Source: Chlamydiota bacterium
GTDB taxonomy: Bacteria > Chlamydiota > Chlamydiia > Chlamydiales > Rhabdochlamydiaceae
Assembly (NCBI GenBank): GCA_023265495.1
Contig: JAHFTP010000072.1
Span: 1-8,254, forward strand
DNA length: 8,254 bases
Reading direction: 5' to 3'
Part shown: positions 1 to 5,536 of the stretch, in pieces
How the letters are laid out: each line of letters begins with the position of its first letter
How positions within the stretch are numbered: position 1 is the first letter of the stretch
The notes under the pieces: model-generated
What the model saw: only the letters and a program-made list of their open reading frames with translations
What the model was told of the DNA's origin: nothing
Database searches by the model: none
Position numbers and translations under genes: made by a program

Positions 1-793
1 CTCTAGGGTCTCTCATATTTTGGTAAGAGCGAAGTGCTTCTAGTGCGGAGATCATTTTCTCTTTCCCTGCGAGCATAGCGCCCCCCTTATCCGCACGAAA
101 CTCCCTAAATCGAGAAAACCAGGCCACTACGATAGATCCCAAAACCATGAATACGACCTCAAAGAGAAAAACCATCATCGTATATCCGAAATAGGATCCG
201 GAGGAGGATTCGTTCTTATTTCTATTGCCGAGGCCGGAGAGTACGAAGGCAAGAGCCCGCGCTAGGAACATCACAAAGGCGTTGATTACGCCTTGCAGAA
301 GCGTCATGGTGACCATATCACCGTTTACTATGTGGGAGATTTCATGGGCTAAGACCCCGTCGAGCTCTTTGCTCGACATTCGATTCAGCAGCCCGGAAGA
401 GACAGCTACTAAAGATCGTTTCTTCGTAGGGCCCGTAGCGAAGGCATTGGGCTCTGCAGAGTCAAATACACCCACTTCCGGCATGTCGGTCAAACTTGCG
501 GCCCTAGATAGGTCATACACTTTTTGCACGAGCTCTCTGAGGTGAGGATCTCTCGTCTCCGGGTCGATGACGCGCACACCCATCATCCACTTGGCCATCA
601 TCCGAGACATGCTAAGGGAGATCAGAGCGCCGCCCATACCCCACACCAGGCAAAAAATCATCAGGGAGGGGTAGTCGATCCCATAGGCGTTGAGATAGGG
701 CCTCACATGAAAAATACTTAAAATAATAGATAGCGTGATGACGACAAGAAAGTTTATAGCAAGAAATAAAAATATACGCTTTGCTACACCCAT
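1..793 (-). CDS. htpX: Membrane zinc metalloprotease HtpX (C-terminus beyond window)
   Basis: HtpX is an inner-membrane M48-family zinc endopeptidase that takes part in quality control of misfolded membrane proteins, overlapping in role with FtsH. The frame is open from ATG (793-791) to the window edge, giving 264 residues, so roughly the last 20-30 residues of a typical 290-residue HtpX are missing. The zinc-binding HEISH motif is at residues 150-154 and the third ligand Glu231 lies in REFRAD. Four hydrophobic segments are visible, near residues 5-27, 42-60, 163-186 and 204-227, which is the normal HtpX topology. The start is supported by a purine-rich GAGAGG about 7 nt upstream and a promoter at 829-857. 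The order TM-TM-HExxH-TM-TM-ExxxD leaves little doubt about the family. It lies downstream of, and on the same strand as, the 849-residue protein gene, but has its own promoter. Confidence 0.96.
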   Translation of the reverse strand, partial: MGVAKRIFLFLAINFLVVITLSIILSIFHVRPYLNAYGIDYPSLMIFCLVWGMGGALISLSMSRMMAKWMMGVRVIDPETRDPHLRELVQKVYDLSRAASLTDMPEVGVFDSAEPNAFATGPTKKRSLVAVSSGLLNRMSSKELDGVLAHEISHIVNGDMVTMTLLQGVINAFVMFLARALAFVLSGLGNRNKNESSSGSYFGYTMMVFLFEVVFMVLGSIVVAWFSRFREFRADKGGAMLAGKEKMISALEALRSYQNMRDPR

Positions 794-828
794 GGATGCA
801 CCTCTCAAAGGAAATTTTGTTTAGCGAT

Positions 829-857
829 ATTATCCTAGAAATCCCCCTAGGCGTCAA
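829..857 (-). promoter_or_regulatory. Sigma70-type promoter of htpX
   Basis: Read on the minus strand, TTGACG (857-852) is followed by a 17-bp spacer and GATAAT (834-829). This is a 5/6 match to each consensus hexamer at ideal spacing. Transcription would start near 822, leaving an untranslated leader of about 28 nt before the htpX ATG at 793. The -35 box lies partly in the loop of the hairpin ending the upstream gene, so terminator and promoter share bases. The call is from sequence match only. Confidence 0.6.
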
Positions 858-863
858 GGGGGA
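842..863 (-). terminator. Hairpin downstream of the 849-residue protein gene
   Basis: TCCCCCT (863-857 on the minus strand) pairs with AGGGGGA (848-842), a 7-bp GC-rich stem with an 8-nt loop, 14 nt after the TAG stop of the upstream gene. Only a short T run (TTTCTAGG) follows, so it would be a weak intrinsic terminator or an mRNA 3'-end stabiliser. Confidence 0.45.
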
Positions 864-876
864 AATGTTTTCACGT

Positions 877-3426
877 CTATGAGGTTGAAGAGGGCAGCAG
901 TCTAGCCACCTGGCGACGGATGGACTCTCCATACCCCTCAGCTTCCTTAGGTAGCGTGCTCGTTGGACTAGGAGAGAAGGAGAAAGAGGTTTTCCACATG
1001 GGATCCACGTGATAGATGGTTCTATCGGGATGTTGATACCAGGCCCAGACGTGTGCGCCGCTCCGCATGGCATCTCGGACATGGAGCAGTGTTCCGTCTG
1101 CAGGGACTAGATCAGGGCGGTCTTCCATGAGCTTACTGATGAAGTAGCAGGCGACGAGAGCTTGGTGTCTACATACTCCCCATCTCGCTTCAATACAATC
1201 ATCGATGGGGATTATAGGTGAGCCGTCGAGGGCAGGTTTTCCGGCTTCAGCTACGTAATCTGCGCTATCCCTGTGGCGCGCTTTCCAATCTCGCATGAAT
1301 GTGTCTCCTGAGGAGTCTGCGGCTCCACGGGGAAATACCTCGGTATGAATATAATTTGCCATAGACGCAAGAAGTCCTTCTAACGTGCAGGGTTTGTTTG
1401 CGACGTGCTTTTTAACAAAGTCTGCGTAGGCAGCTTTTAGTCTAGGGCTATTGCTTTCGTGAGTGTTGTATACAATGCATTCCCTGCCGAGTCCGCTGGC
1501 TCCAATACTTACAACTCGGGTACTGCGGAAATGTAAACTTTTGCAGGCCTCCCCGGTCAGGACTTTATAAAGTTCTCTCCTATGAGTAAACAGGGTTCTG
1601 TCCGGATTAAACCGGGCATCTACTTTCATCTCCTTGAGTACATTCGCTCCTTGTATGGAGCGGCAAAGATCCCCTACTGGCTTATGCAACCTTGTAGGGA
1701 TTATGCTTTTCCCCTCAGCCTCTGTAGAACTTAGCGTTAGTTCCGGCATTTCTTCAAACACCAAGGCCGGCTCTAGCAAGGTGAGATAGGGTCTTAGAGA
1801 TTTCCCATTGATTCTAAGGCACTCTCTGGCATACGTAAATGGGTCGCTGCGCTCGAGAGCTAGGGGGAATCTAACCTCCCTATCTCCGATGAAAGGGCAA
1901 GCCTTGCTCACCATAGTGCGGATGAGGAAAATTTTCTCCTCATTGGGCACGCTTTCGTATCTGACGCAAAGAGATTCTACCTCTTCTCTCATTGCCGTAT
2001 AACGATCTGCAAAGTTTGTAATGGCTTTTAACTTGTCCTCTTGAGTTACGCTGGGGTCGCGAAAATAGTTGGCCCTATCTGTAGGAGAGCAGCGCAAGAC
2101 AGTGCGAAGTTCCTCTTGCAACTTAAACCTGGTGTTGATCGGCATCACGTGTAAAAGGTAGATGGTATGTACGGGTTTGCCTTCGATAACAAGGACTTTT
2201 AGATGTTGTAGCAAAACGGAAACTCGATGTAGCTCTAGGGCGAGCATTTTTTGCTCAGGTGAAGCAATGCGCTCAATCCCGTCATCTGAAGGGATGTCTA
2301 GAAAGACGTTTTCACCAAAGTAGGGGTGAGAGACGGCGCGCATGGCATCTTTTGTGCTTTCAGGGCATGGTCTTCCACAGACTCTCCACATCTCTCCAAA
2401 TACACTCCATTGATCTTTTATGGGTAGTGAAGCAAATGCTTTGAGTGCCTTTACGTTGTCTGCGGAGCCTAGGGCTATTAAGGCTGTTTCTATGGGTAGG
2501 GTGGCTTGCATTGCTTCGATGTGCGCTTTTTCAGGCCTTGTATCAACCGCTGCAAAGCGGTTGAAAGTGGGTTCCACAACACCACCTGTCTCATCTAAGG
2601 TGTCTGCTAGCGTGTGATCTAGCAGGACAAGAGCGCAGGTTGAAGAAGGATACTCTTGGATAAGTAGCCCCATAGAGGTCTTGACGTCCGGCAGCTCTTT
2701 TAAGAGATCGAGAAAGTCTAGCTTCACAAAATACCCTACAGCTTTGTTGGCTATGGCTTTACAAATCTCATACTGGGCTTTTGTTGTATCTGTTCCCGTA
2801 TAAAGTAACTCTTCCAGTTTTTGAGCACCTGTCTCGAGGTCCCGGCGGAATTGATTCCATTCTGTGGTCAGCTTGTCTAAAGCCCCTACTTTGTTAGCAA
2901 GAGGGATGTTGGGGTCGGTCATGCGAGATCTTTTTTCTTTATCAAAGTCACCTATGATCCTCCCGAACTTCTTCAAGAACCGGTTTATCAAACCTTCGGG
3001 GAGTTTCTGCAGTAGGGTGTCGGCATCATCCAGTCTCGATTCTCTGAGATCGCTTTGTATACCTTCTAATAACAACGATAATAAACATAGTTCTATGGCG
3101 AGCATTTTCTGAGTGGAGGTGGACTGTCTGCCTTCAGCCCCGTAAAAAGCTACTTGTCCAAAATTTCCATGGGCTATAGACCGCATGGAACGGTTTCGAC
3201 TGTCTTCCCTTGGCCGTCCACATACACGCCATAGCTCTTCAAACACCTTGCCTTTTATCTCTTCAGGTAATCTTGTAAATGCATCCATGGCGGTTCTCTC
3301 ATCCAGATGCCATAGCTCCTTAACGGCAAGTAGTTCTGAAGCTCTTGTATGTGCACTAGTGGGCCGTCCGGATGAAACCGGTGGTGTAGTAGCCAAGGGA
3401 AAAGGTTTGATTGCGGGAGTTGACAT
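877..3426 (-). CDS. Large protein with duplicated helical module and C-terminal transglutaminase-like domain; candidate effector
   Basis: I do not recognise a named gene. The 849-residue product has three parts. Residues 1-33 are Ser/Thr/Pro-rich and unstructured, with no hydrophobic signal peptide. Next come two copies of a helical module of about 200 residues (roughly 40-235 and 325-510). Each contains FxxLP, VFxE(L/M)WRVCGRP, MR(S/A)(I/V)(A/S)H, QKMLA(I/L)EL and later a DPN/DPS-KL segment. The C-terminal part carries a transglutaminase-like signature: GVCRH with Cys752, AHVW with His792 and HVDPMW with Asp808, in the fold's usual Cys-His-Asp order. Such domains act as proteases, deamidases or crosslinkers, so the reaction cannot be fixed here. 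The start is ATG at 3426, with AAGAGGA 8 nt upstream. It was originally divergent to the YopJ-like gene; the IS now lies about 90 bp upstream of its start. Secretion to a host is inference. Confidence 0.7.
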   Translation of the reverse strand: MSTPAIKPFPLATTPPVSSGRPTSAHTRASELLAVKELWHLDERTAMDAFTRLPEEIKGKVFEELWRVCGRPREDSRNRSMRSIAHGNFGQVAFYGAEGRQSTSTQKMLAIELCLLSLLLEGIQSDLRESRLDDADTLLQKLPEGLINRFLKKFGRIIGDFDKEKRSRMTDPNIPLANKVGALDKLTTEWNQFRRDLETGAQKLEELLYTGTDTTKAQYEICKAIANKAVGYFVKLDFLDLLKELPDVKTSMGLLIQEYPSSTCALVLLDHTLADTLDETGGVVEPTFNRFAAVDTRPEKAHIEAMQATLPIETALIALGSADNVKALKAFASLPIKDQWSVFGEMWRVCGRPCPESTKDAMRAVSHPYFGENVFLDIPSDDGIERIASPEQKMLALELHRVSVLLQHLKVLVIEGKPVHTIYLLHVMPINTRFKLQEELRTVLRCSPTDRANYFRDPSVTQEDKLKAITNFADRYTAMREEVESLCVRYESVPNEEKIFLIRTMVSKACPFIGDREVRFPLALERSDPFTYARECLRINGKSLRPYLTLLEPALVFEEMPELTLSSTEAEGKSIIPTRLHKPVGDLCRSIQGANVLKEMKVDARFNPDRTLFTHRRELYKVLTGEACKSLHFRSTRVVSIGASGLGRECIVYNTHESNSPRLKAAYADFVKKHVANKPCTLEGLLASMANYIHTEVFPRGAADSSGDTFMRDWKARHRDSADYVAEAGKPALDGSPIIPIDDCIEARWGVCRHQALVACYFISKLMEDRPDLVPADGTLLHVRDAMRSGAHVWAWYQHPDRTIYHVDPMWKTSFSFSPSPTSTLPKEAEGYGESIRRQVARLLPSSTS

Positions 3427-3467
3427 AAGAAATGTCCTCTTATTATAATAATTGTTGTTTTATTGAT

Positions 3468-3473
3468 ATTATA
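3468..3473 (-). promoter_or_regulatory. -10 box of the 849-residue protein gene
   Basis: The minus strand reads TATAAT here, about 42 bp upstream of the ATG at 3426, which would give a leader of about 35 nt. No convincing -35 hexamer sits 16-18 bp further up; the region is simply AT-rich. The IS boundary (3513/3514) is about 40 bp upstream of this box, so the core promoter survived the insertion, but any distal operator or UP element was moved away by 1.65 kb. Confidence 0.4.
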
Positions 3474-3496
3474 CTTAATTTAGTTGATTATTTTAT

Positions 3497-3513
3497 ATTA
3501 AATAATTAACTAT
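3497..3513. repeat. Left copy of the 17-bp target duplication
   Basis: The sequence ATTAAATAATTAACTAT is repeated exactly at 5163-5179 on the other side of the IS. Bases outside the two copies differ (T against C on the left, G against A on the right), so the duplication is exactly 17 bp. It marks a direct transposition event rather than a rearranged copy. Confidence 0.93.
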
Positions 3514-3540
3514 GTTAGCGTTTTTTAGAAATGTCCCCTT
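3514..3540 (+). repeat. Left terminal inverted repeat of the IS
   Basis: This 27-bp end starts GTTAGCG and contains the core TTTTTTAGAAATGTC shared with both right-hand copies. It differs from the outer right end at four positions (6, 7, 23 and 26 from the tip). Its CCCC run may pair with the transposase ribosome-binding site. Confidence 0.92.
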
Positions 3541-3570
3541 TTGGGTAATAAAAGGTTTATTACCAGGGGG
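3535..3570 (+). promoter_or_regulatory. Hairpin that could hide the transposase ribosome-binding site
   Basis: GGTAATAAA (3544-3552) is perfectly complementary to TTTATTACC (3556-3564), with a 3-nt loop. Outside it, CCCC (3535-3538, within the terminal repeat) can pair with GGGG (3566-3569), which is most of the Shine-Dalgarno AGGGGG (3565-3570) of the transposase. A transcript running in from outside would fold the binding site shut, while a shorter one would not. IS10 and IS50 use comparable structures to avoid activation by read-through. The pairing is visible; the function is inferred. Confidence 0.5.
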
Positions 3571-3578
3571 CAATTAAC

Positions 3579-4694
3579 ATGAAAGAGGACTATATCAATA
3601 TGAGTATCAATGAGATAGAGCGTTCAGACGCTTTTCTTAAACTAAAAGAGAAAATTTTAAAACAACACCAAGTTGCTGAAATTCTAGGAATTAGCACTAG
3701 ACACGTCAAAAGAATATTTAAGCGATATAAAAAATATGGAGCAGCGGCACTAATTTCCAAAAAACGAGGCCAAACGGGAAATCATAGACTTGCAGAATCA
3801 CTCAAGGATTTGGCTCTGGCATATATTCGTGAAAGATATCGCGATTTTGGCCCTTTACTAGCCCATGAAAAGCTAACGGAGGTGCATAAGCTGAAGATCT
3901 CTCGTACATTAGTCAGGAAGCTGATGATTAAAGACGGCCTATGGGACCCTCAGAAGAAAAAACGAAAGCGTGTACATCAACTTAGAGAAAGGAGGTCCAG
4001 AGGGGGTGAATTAACCCAAATAGATGGATCCCCCCATGACTGGTTTGAGGGCAGAGGTCCCAAGTGTACATTGCTAAAATGTGTGGATGATGCAACAGGG
4101 AAAATGTTAGCTGCGGTATTCGCTCCTTCAGAAGCATTGTGGTCATATTACACATTAATGAGGCAGTACATAGAGGAGCATGGAAGGCCACTAGCTCTTT
4201 ATAGTGATAAGCATGGAATATTTAAAGTAAACCATCCTGGAGCGCTCACCGGCGAAGGAATCACACAATTTGGAAGAGCTATGAAGGCCCTTAAAATCGA
4301 ACCTATTTTCGCAAATTCTCCTCAAGCAAAAGGGCGCATTGAAAGGAAAAATCGGGTATCGCAAGACAGGTTGGTAAAAGAGATGAGACTTCTTAAGATT
4401 TCGACCATCGAAGAAGGTAATGCTTTTCTACCAACTTACATAGAGGATCATAATCGCCGTTTTGCGGTTGTTCCTAAAGACCCCAACAATGCGCACCGTC
4501 CTTTGTTATCAGAGCACAATCTTGATCTGATTTTTACTATACAAGAGTTTAGACAACTATCAAAAAATCTTACTCTACAGTACAAAAACACGATCTATCA
4601 AATCAAGACTGAAAGGGAAGCATATGCTCTTAGAAAAACCAAGGTAGTTATTTATGAGAAGGCAGATGGGTCGGTAGAGATTTACTACATATAA
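3579..4694 (+). CDS. DDE transposase, IS1202/ISNCY type, missing its usual C-terminal tail in frame
   Basis: The transposase binds the inverted repeats and catalyses cut-and-join transposition. A helix-turn-helix lies near residues 24-50 (HQVAEILGISTRHVKRIFKRY), with a second DNA-binding stretch near 68-120. The catalytic triad is Asp149 (QIDGSPHDWF), Asp210 (YSDKHGIF) and Glu255 (GRIERKN), all present. The frame stops at residue 371 (GSVEIYYI). Relatives I recall continue for about 60 residues with a VDSKRLNELVDKAL...HPWRR-like tail. That tail is found just downstream in the +1 frame (4720-4857), so this copy is either frameshifted or relies on recoding. The start is ATG 3579 with AGGGGG 8 nt upstream; ATG 3600, preceded by AGAGGA, is an alternative that would remove seven residues. 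Confidence 0.9.
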   Translation: MKEDYINMSINEIERSDAFLKLKEKILKQHQVAEILGISTRHVKRIFKRYKKYGAAALISKKRGQTGNHRLAESLKDLALAYIRERYRDFGPLLAHEKLTEVHKLKISRTLVRKLMIKDGLWDPQKKKRKRVHQLRERRSRGGELTQIDGSPHDWFEGRGPKCTLLKCVDDATGKMLAAVFAPSEALWSYYTLMRQYIEEHGRPLALYSDKHGIFKVNHPGALTGEGITQFGRAMKALKIEPIFANSPQAKGRIERKNRVSQDRLVKEMRLLKISTIEEGNAFLPTYIEDHNRRFAVVPKDPNNAHRPLLSEHNLDLIFTIQEFRQLSKNLTLQYKNTIYQIKTEREAYALRKTKVVIYEKADGSVEIYYI

Positions 4695-4719
4695 TTCTCA
4701 ACAGAAACAAGGAGAGGAT

Positions 4720-4857
4720 GTGTCTTCCAAAGAGCTCAATGAGGTGATAGACGATCTTCTTAAGCGGGCCAACCATACACAGCCACCGGTTAAACCTAAA
4801 TATAGGCCATCAAGGAAACATCCTTGGAAGCATTGGGTACCTAAAAGGAGGTCATAG
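4720..4857 (+). CDS. Displaced transposase C-terminal tail, or small separately started IS protein (45 residues)
   Basis: Read from GTG 4720, this frame encodes VSSKELNEVIDDLLKRA, then a Pro/Lys-rich stretch, then HPWKHW and a basic end. It resembles the C-terminal tail of IS1202-like transposases, from memory of the family (VDSKRLNELVDKAL...PDHPWRR). It is in the +1 frame relative to the transposase, which stops 25 nt earlier. The +1 frame is open back to 4678, just past a TAG at 4675-4677, so a shift between 4678 and 4694 would join the parts. AAGGAG (4709-4714) is 5 nt before the GTG, so independent initiation is also possible. A frameshift mutation is the simplest reading; programmed +1 shifting or two-subunit translation are alternatives. 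Confidence 0.5.
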   Translation: MSSKELNEVIDDLLKRANHTQPPVKPKYRPSRKHPWKHWVPKRRS

Positions 4858-4872
4858 GAATCTTCCGGTAAA

Positions 4873-5000
4873 AGCTGGTCGGGGGCCACTTGCCCCCCGC
4901 TCCCCCAGCTCCGCCTTTGGCGGCGGGTTTTACCCGCCACCTCAGTTTGGAACAGTGTTACCTGTTATATGATTTTTCGTGAGGGGGAGGAATCCCCCTC
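4873..5000 (+). other. GC-rich multi-hairpin tail of the IS
   Basis: This is non-coding DNA after the IS coding part, far more GC-rich and structured than its surroundings. AGCTGG (4873-4878) pairs with CCAGCT (4905-4910) around an inner GGGGGC/GCCCCC stem (4881-4886 with 4892-4897). GGCGGGT (4922-4928) pairs with ACCCGCC (4932-4938) across a 3-nt loop, and an alternative CCGCC/GGCGG stem overlaps it. GAGGGGGA (4981-4988) pairs with TCCCCCTC (4993-5000). No T tract follows any stem, so these are not textbook terminators. They could stabilise or terminate the transposase mRNA or bind transposase. Confidence 0.6.
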
Positions 5001-5064
5001 CCCTCTCCTCTTAGAAGAAGGAATTAGGGATGAAACTTAAGGTAGGATTATGCTAAAATAAAGG

Positions 5065-5085
5065 GTATAGCACTTCTTGCTATAC
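5065..5085 (+). repeat. Perfect 8-bp inverted repeat near the IS right end
   Basis: GTATAGCA (5065-5072) and TGCTATAC (5078-5085) are perfectly complementary around a 5-nt loop. It lies between a TGCTAAAAT element (5051-5059, resembling an extended -10) and the right-end repeats. It could be an operator, a transposase or host-protein site, or an mRNA hairpin; nothing more can be said from sequence. Confidence 0.5.
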
Positions 5086-5107
5086 ATCATTGTTGCGTTT
5101 TTAACCT

Positions 5108-5135
5108 AAAAGGGGACATTTCTAAAAAACGCAAC
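5108..5135 (-). repeat. Inner (subterminal) copy of the IS end on the right
   Basis: Read inward, this copy matches the left end over 25 consecutive bases (3518-3542 against 5132-5108), better than the outer right end does, and lacks one base near the tip. It abuts the outer copy directly, so the right side carries two tandem end repeats. The target duplication lies outside the outer copy, so this one was not the boundary used here. GTTGCGTTTTT (5092-5102) is also an inverted copy of AAAAACGCAAC (5125-5135). Confidence 0.85.
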
Positions 5136-5162
5136 AGGGTGACATTTCTAAAAAATTCTAAC
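5136..5162 (-). repeat. Right terminal inverted repeat of the IS (outer)
   Basis: The reverse complement starts GTTAGAA and shares the TTTTTTAGAAATGTC core with the left end; 23 of 27 bases match. The 17-bp target duplication begins at the next base, which fixes this copy as the true right boundary. Confidence 0.92.
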
Positions 5163-5179
5163 ATTAAATAATTAACTAT
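5163..5179. repeat. Right copy of the 17-bp target duplication
   Basis: Identical to 3497-3513. Together the two copies give the pre-insertion site as the AT-rich run between the two divergent genes. Confidence 0.93.
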
Positions 5180-5311
5180 ATGATTGACTCTTCGTAATGT
5201 TTGAATTTAACTGTAATTAAAATATTTATTATCTATTATTGGTTTTGTCGGTAAGTAAATTTTTTAAAAATTAATTAAAAGAGCTAATTATTTAAGCTTG
5301 TTAAAGTTTTT

Positions 5312-5326
5312 GTTAGAATTTTTTAG
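5312..5326 (+). repeat. Isolated 15-bp copy of the IS outer tip
   Basis: GTTAGAATTTTTTAG is identical to the first 15 bases of the IS right end read inward (5162-5148), here on the plus strand 149 bp outside the IS. The match stops after the shared AG. It could be an IS-end remnant, a decoy binding site for transposase, or chance favoured by the T run. Confidence 0.5.
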
Positions 5327-5346
5327 CTTAAAAATATTTTCTTTGT

Positions 5347-5352
5347 TATAAT
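5347..5352 (+). promoter_or_regulatory. Perfect -10 box upstream of the YopJ-like gene
   Basis: TATAAT lies 40 bp before the ATG at 5393 and about 185 bp before the ATG at 5537. The best -35 candidate is TTAGCT (5323-5328, 18-bp spacer), which is weak. Its short distance to 5393 favours translation having originally begun there, or a leader peptide at that position. Confidence 0.45.
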
Positions 5353-5392
5353 TAATATTAAAAAATAAAAATATTTAATTTGTGGAGATTAA

Positions 5393-5503
5393 ATGACTGC
5401 TATAGCACTAGGTAAGATTTATACGGTAAGGGAAATTGCCCAATTACCCATGACTTCTATCCCCCCAACTAACTCAGAGTGTTTGAGCTCTTCAAGTATC
5501 TGA
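5393..5503 (+). CDS. 36-residue upstream frame, in phase with the YopJ-like gene and ended by TGA
   Basis: ATG 5393 has GGAG (5384-5387) 5 nt upstream and sits 40 bp after a perfect -10 box, so it looks like a real start. It encodes 36 residues (MTAIALGKIYTVREIAQLP, then a Ser/Thr/Pro-rich end) and stops at TGA 5501-5503. The frame is the same as that of the 5537-6835 gene, with no other stop between. The region may therefore be the original N-terminus lost to one nonsense change, a leader peptide, or a readthrough site. A 10-bp direct repeat, CATGACTTCT (5449-5458 and 5536-5545), occurs in phase in both parts. No function can be assigned. Confidence 0.4.
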   Translation: MTAIALGKIYTVREIAQLPMTSIPPTNSECLSSSSI

Positions 5504-5536
5504 ATTTGGGACAACAAAAATAGGAGCTTGTACATC

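Larger units (their letters stand above)
3514..5162 (+). mobile_element. Complete insertion sequence of the IS1202/ISNCY type, 1649 bp
   Basis: The element is bounded by 27-bp inverted repeats (23 of 27 matching) and a 17-bp direct target repeat. It carries one transposase gene with a DDE triad in the IS1202-like contexts QIDGSPHDWF, YSDKHGIF and GRIERKN. From memory, IS1202-type elements make unusually long target duplications, and one subgroup (ISTde1-like) makes 15-18 bp; 17 bp fits that subgroup, but this needs a database check. The element went into the AT-rich divergent intergenic region between the transglutaminase-like and YopJ-like genes. Exact flanking repeats suggest a fairly recent insertion, although the transposase reading frame appears broken near its end. 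Confidence 0.92.
5180..5392. other. AT-rich intergenic region upstream of the YopJ-like gene
   Basis: No gene is seen here. The stretch is extremely AT-rich with many A and T runs, so it may be curved or bind H-NS/IHF-like proteins. It holds a 15-bp copy of the IS tip (5312-5326), a dyad TTTAAGCT (5291-5298) / AGCTTAAA (5325-5332) and a perfect TATAAT (5347-5352). Joined to 3427-3513 it was the shared control region of the two divergent genes before the IS entered. Confidence 0.6.

Noticed and set aside
225..721. Plus-strand open frames over htpX
   Set aside because: They are antisense to a clearly recognised HtpX coding region and have no family resemblance or convincing ribosome-binding site.
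1808..3448. Several plus-strand open frames of 60-87 residues inside the 849-residue protein gene
   Set aside because: They are shadows of the long minus-strand gene, whose protein shows internal duplication and catalytic motifs.
4698..4940. Minus-strand 80-residue open frame in the IS tail
   Set aside because: It covers the displaced transposase tail and the GC-rich hairpins; its composition reflects those repeats and it has no recognisable domain.
4873..5000. Intrinsic terminator or small structured RNA gene in the IS tail
   Set aside because: The stems are strong but none is followed by a T tract, and no promoter clearly precedes them; kept only as a structured region.
5051..5059. Outward promoter from the IS right end (TGCTAAAAT, extended -10-like) driving the YopJ-like gene
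   Set aside because: No acceptable -35 is present, and a better TATAAT lies closer to the gene at 5347.
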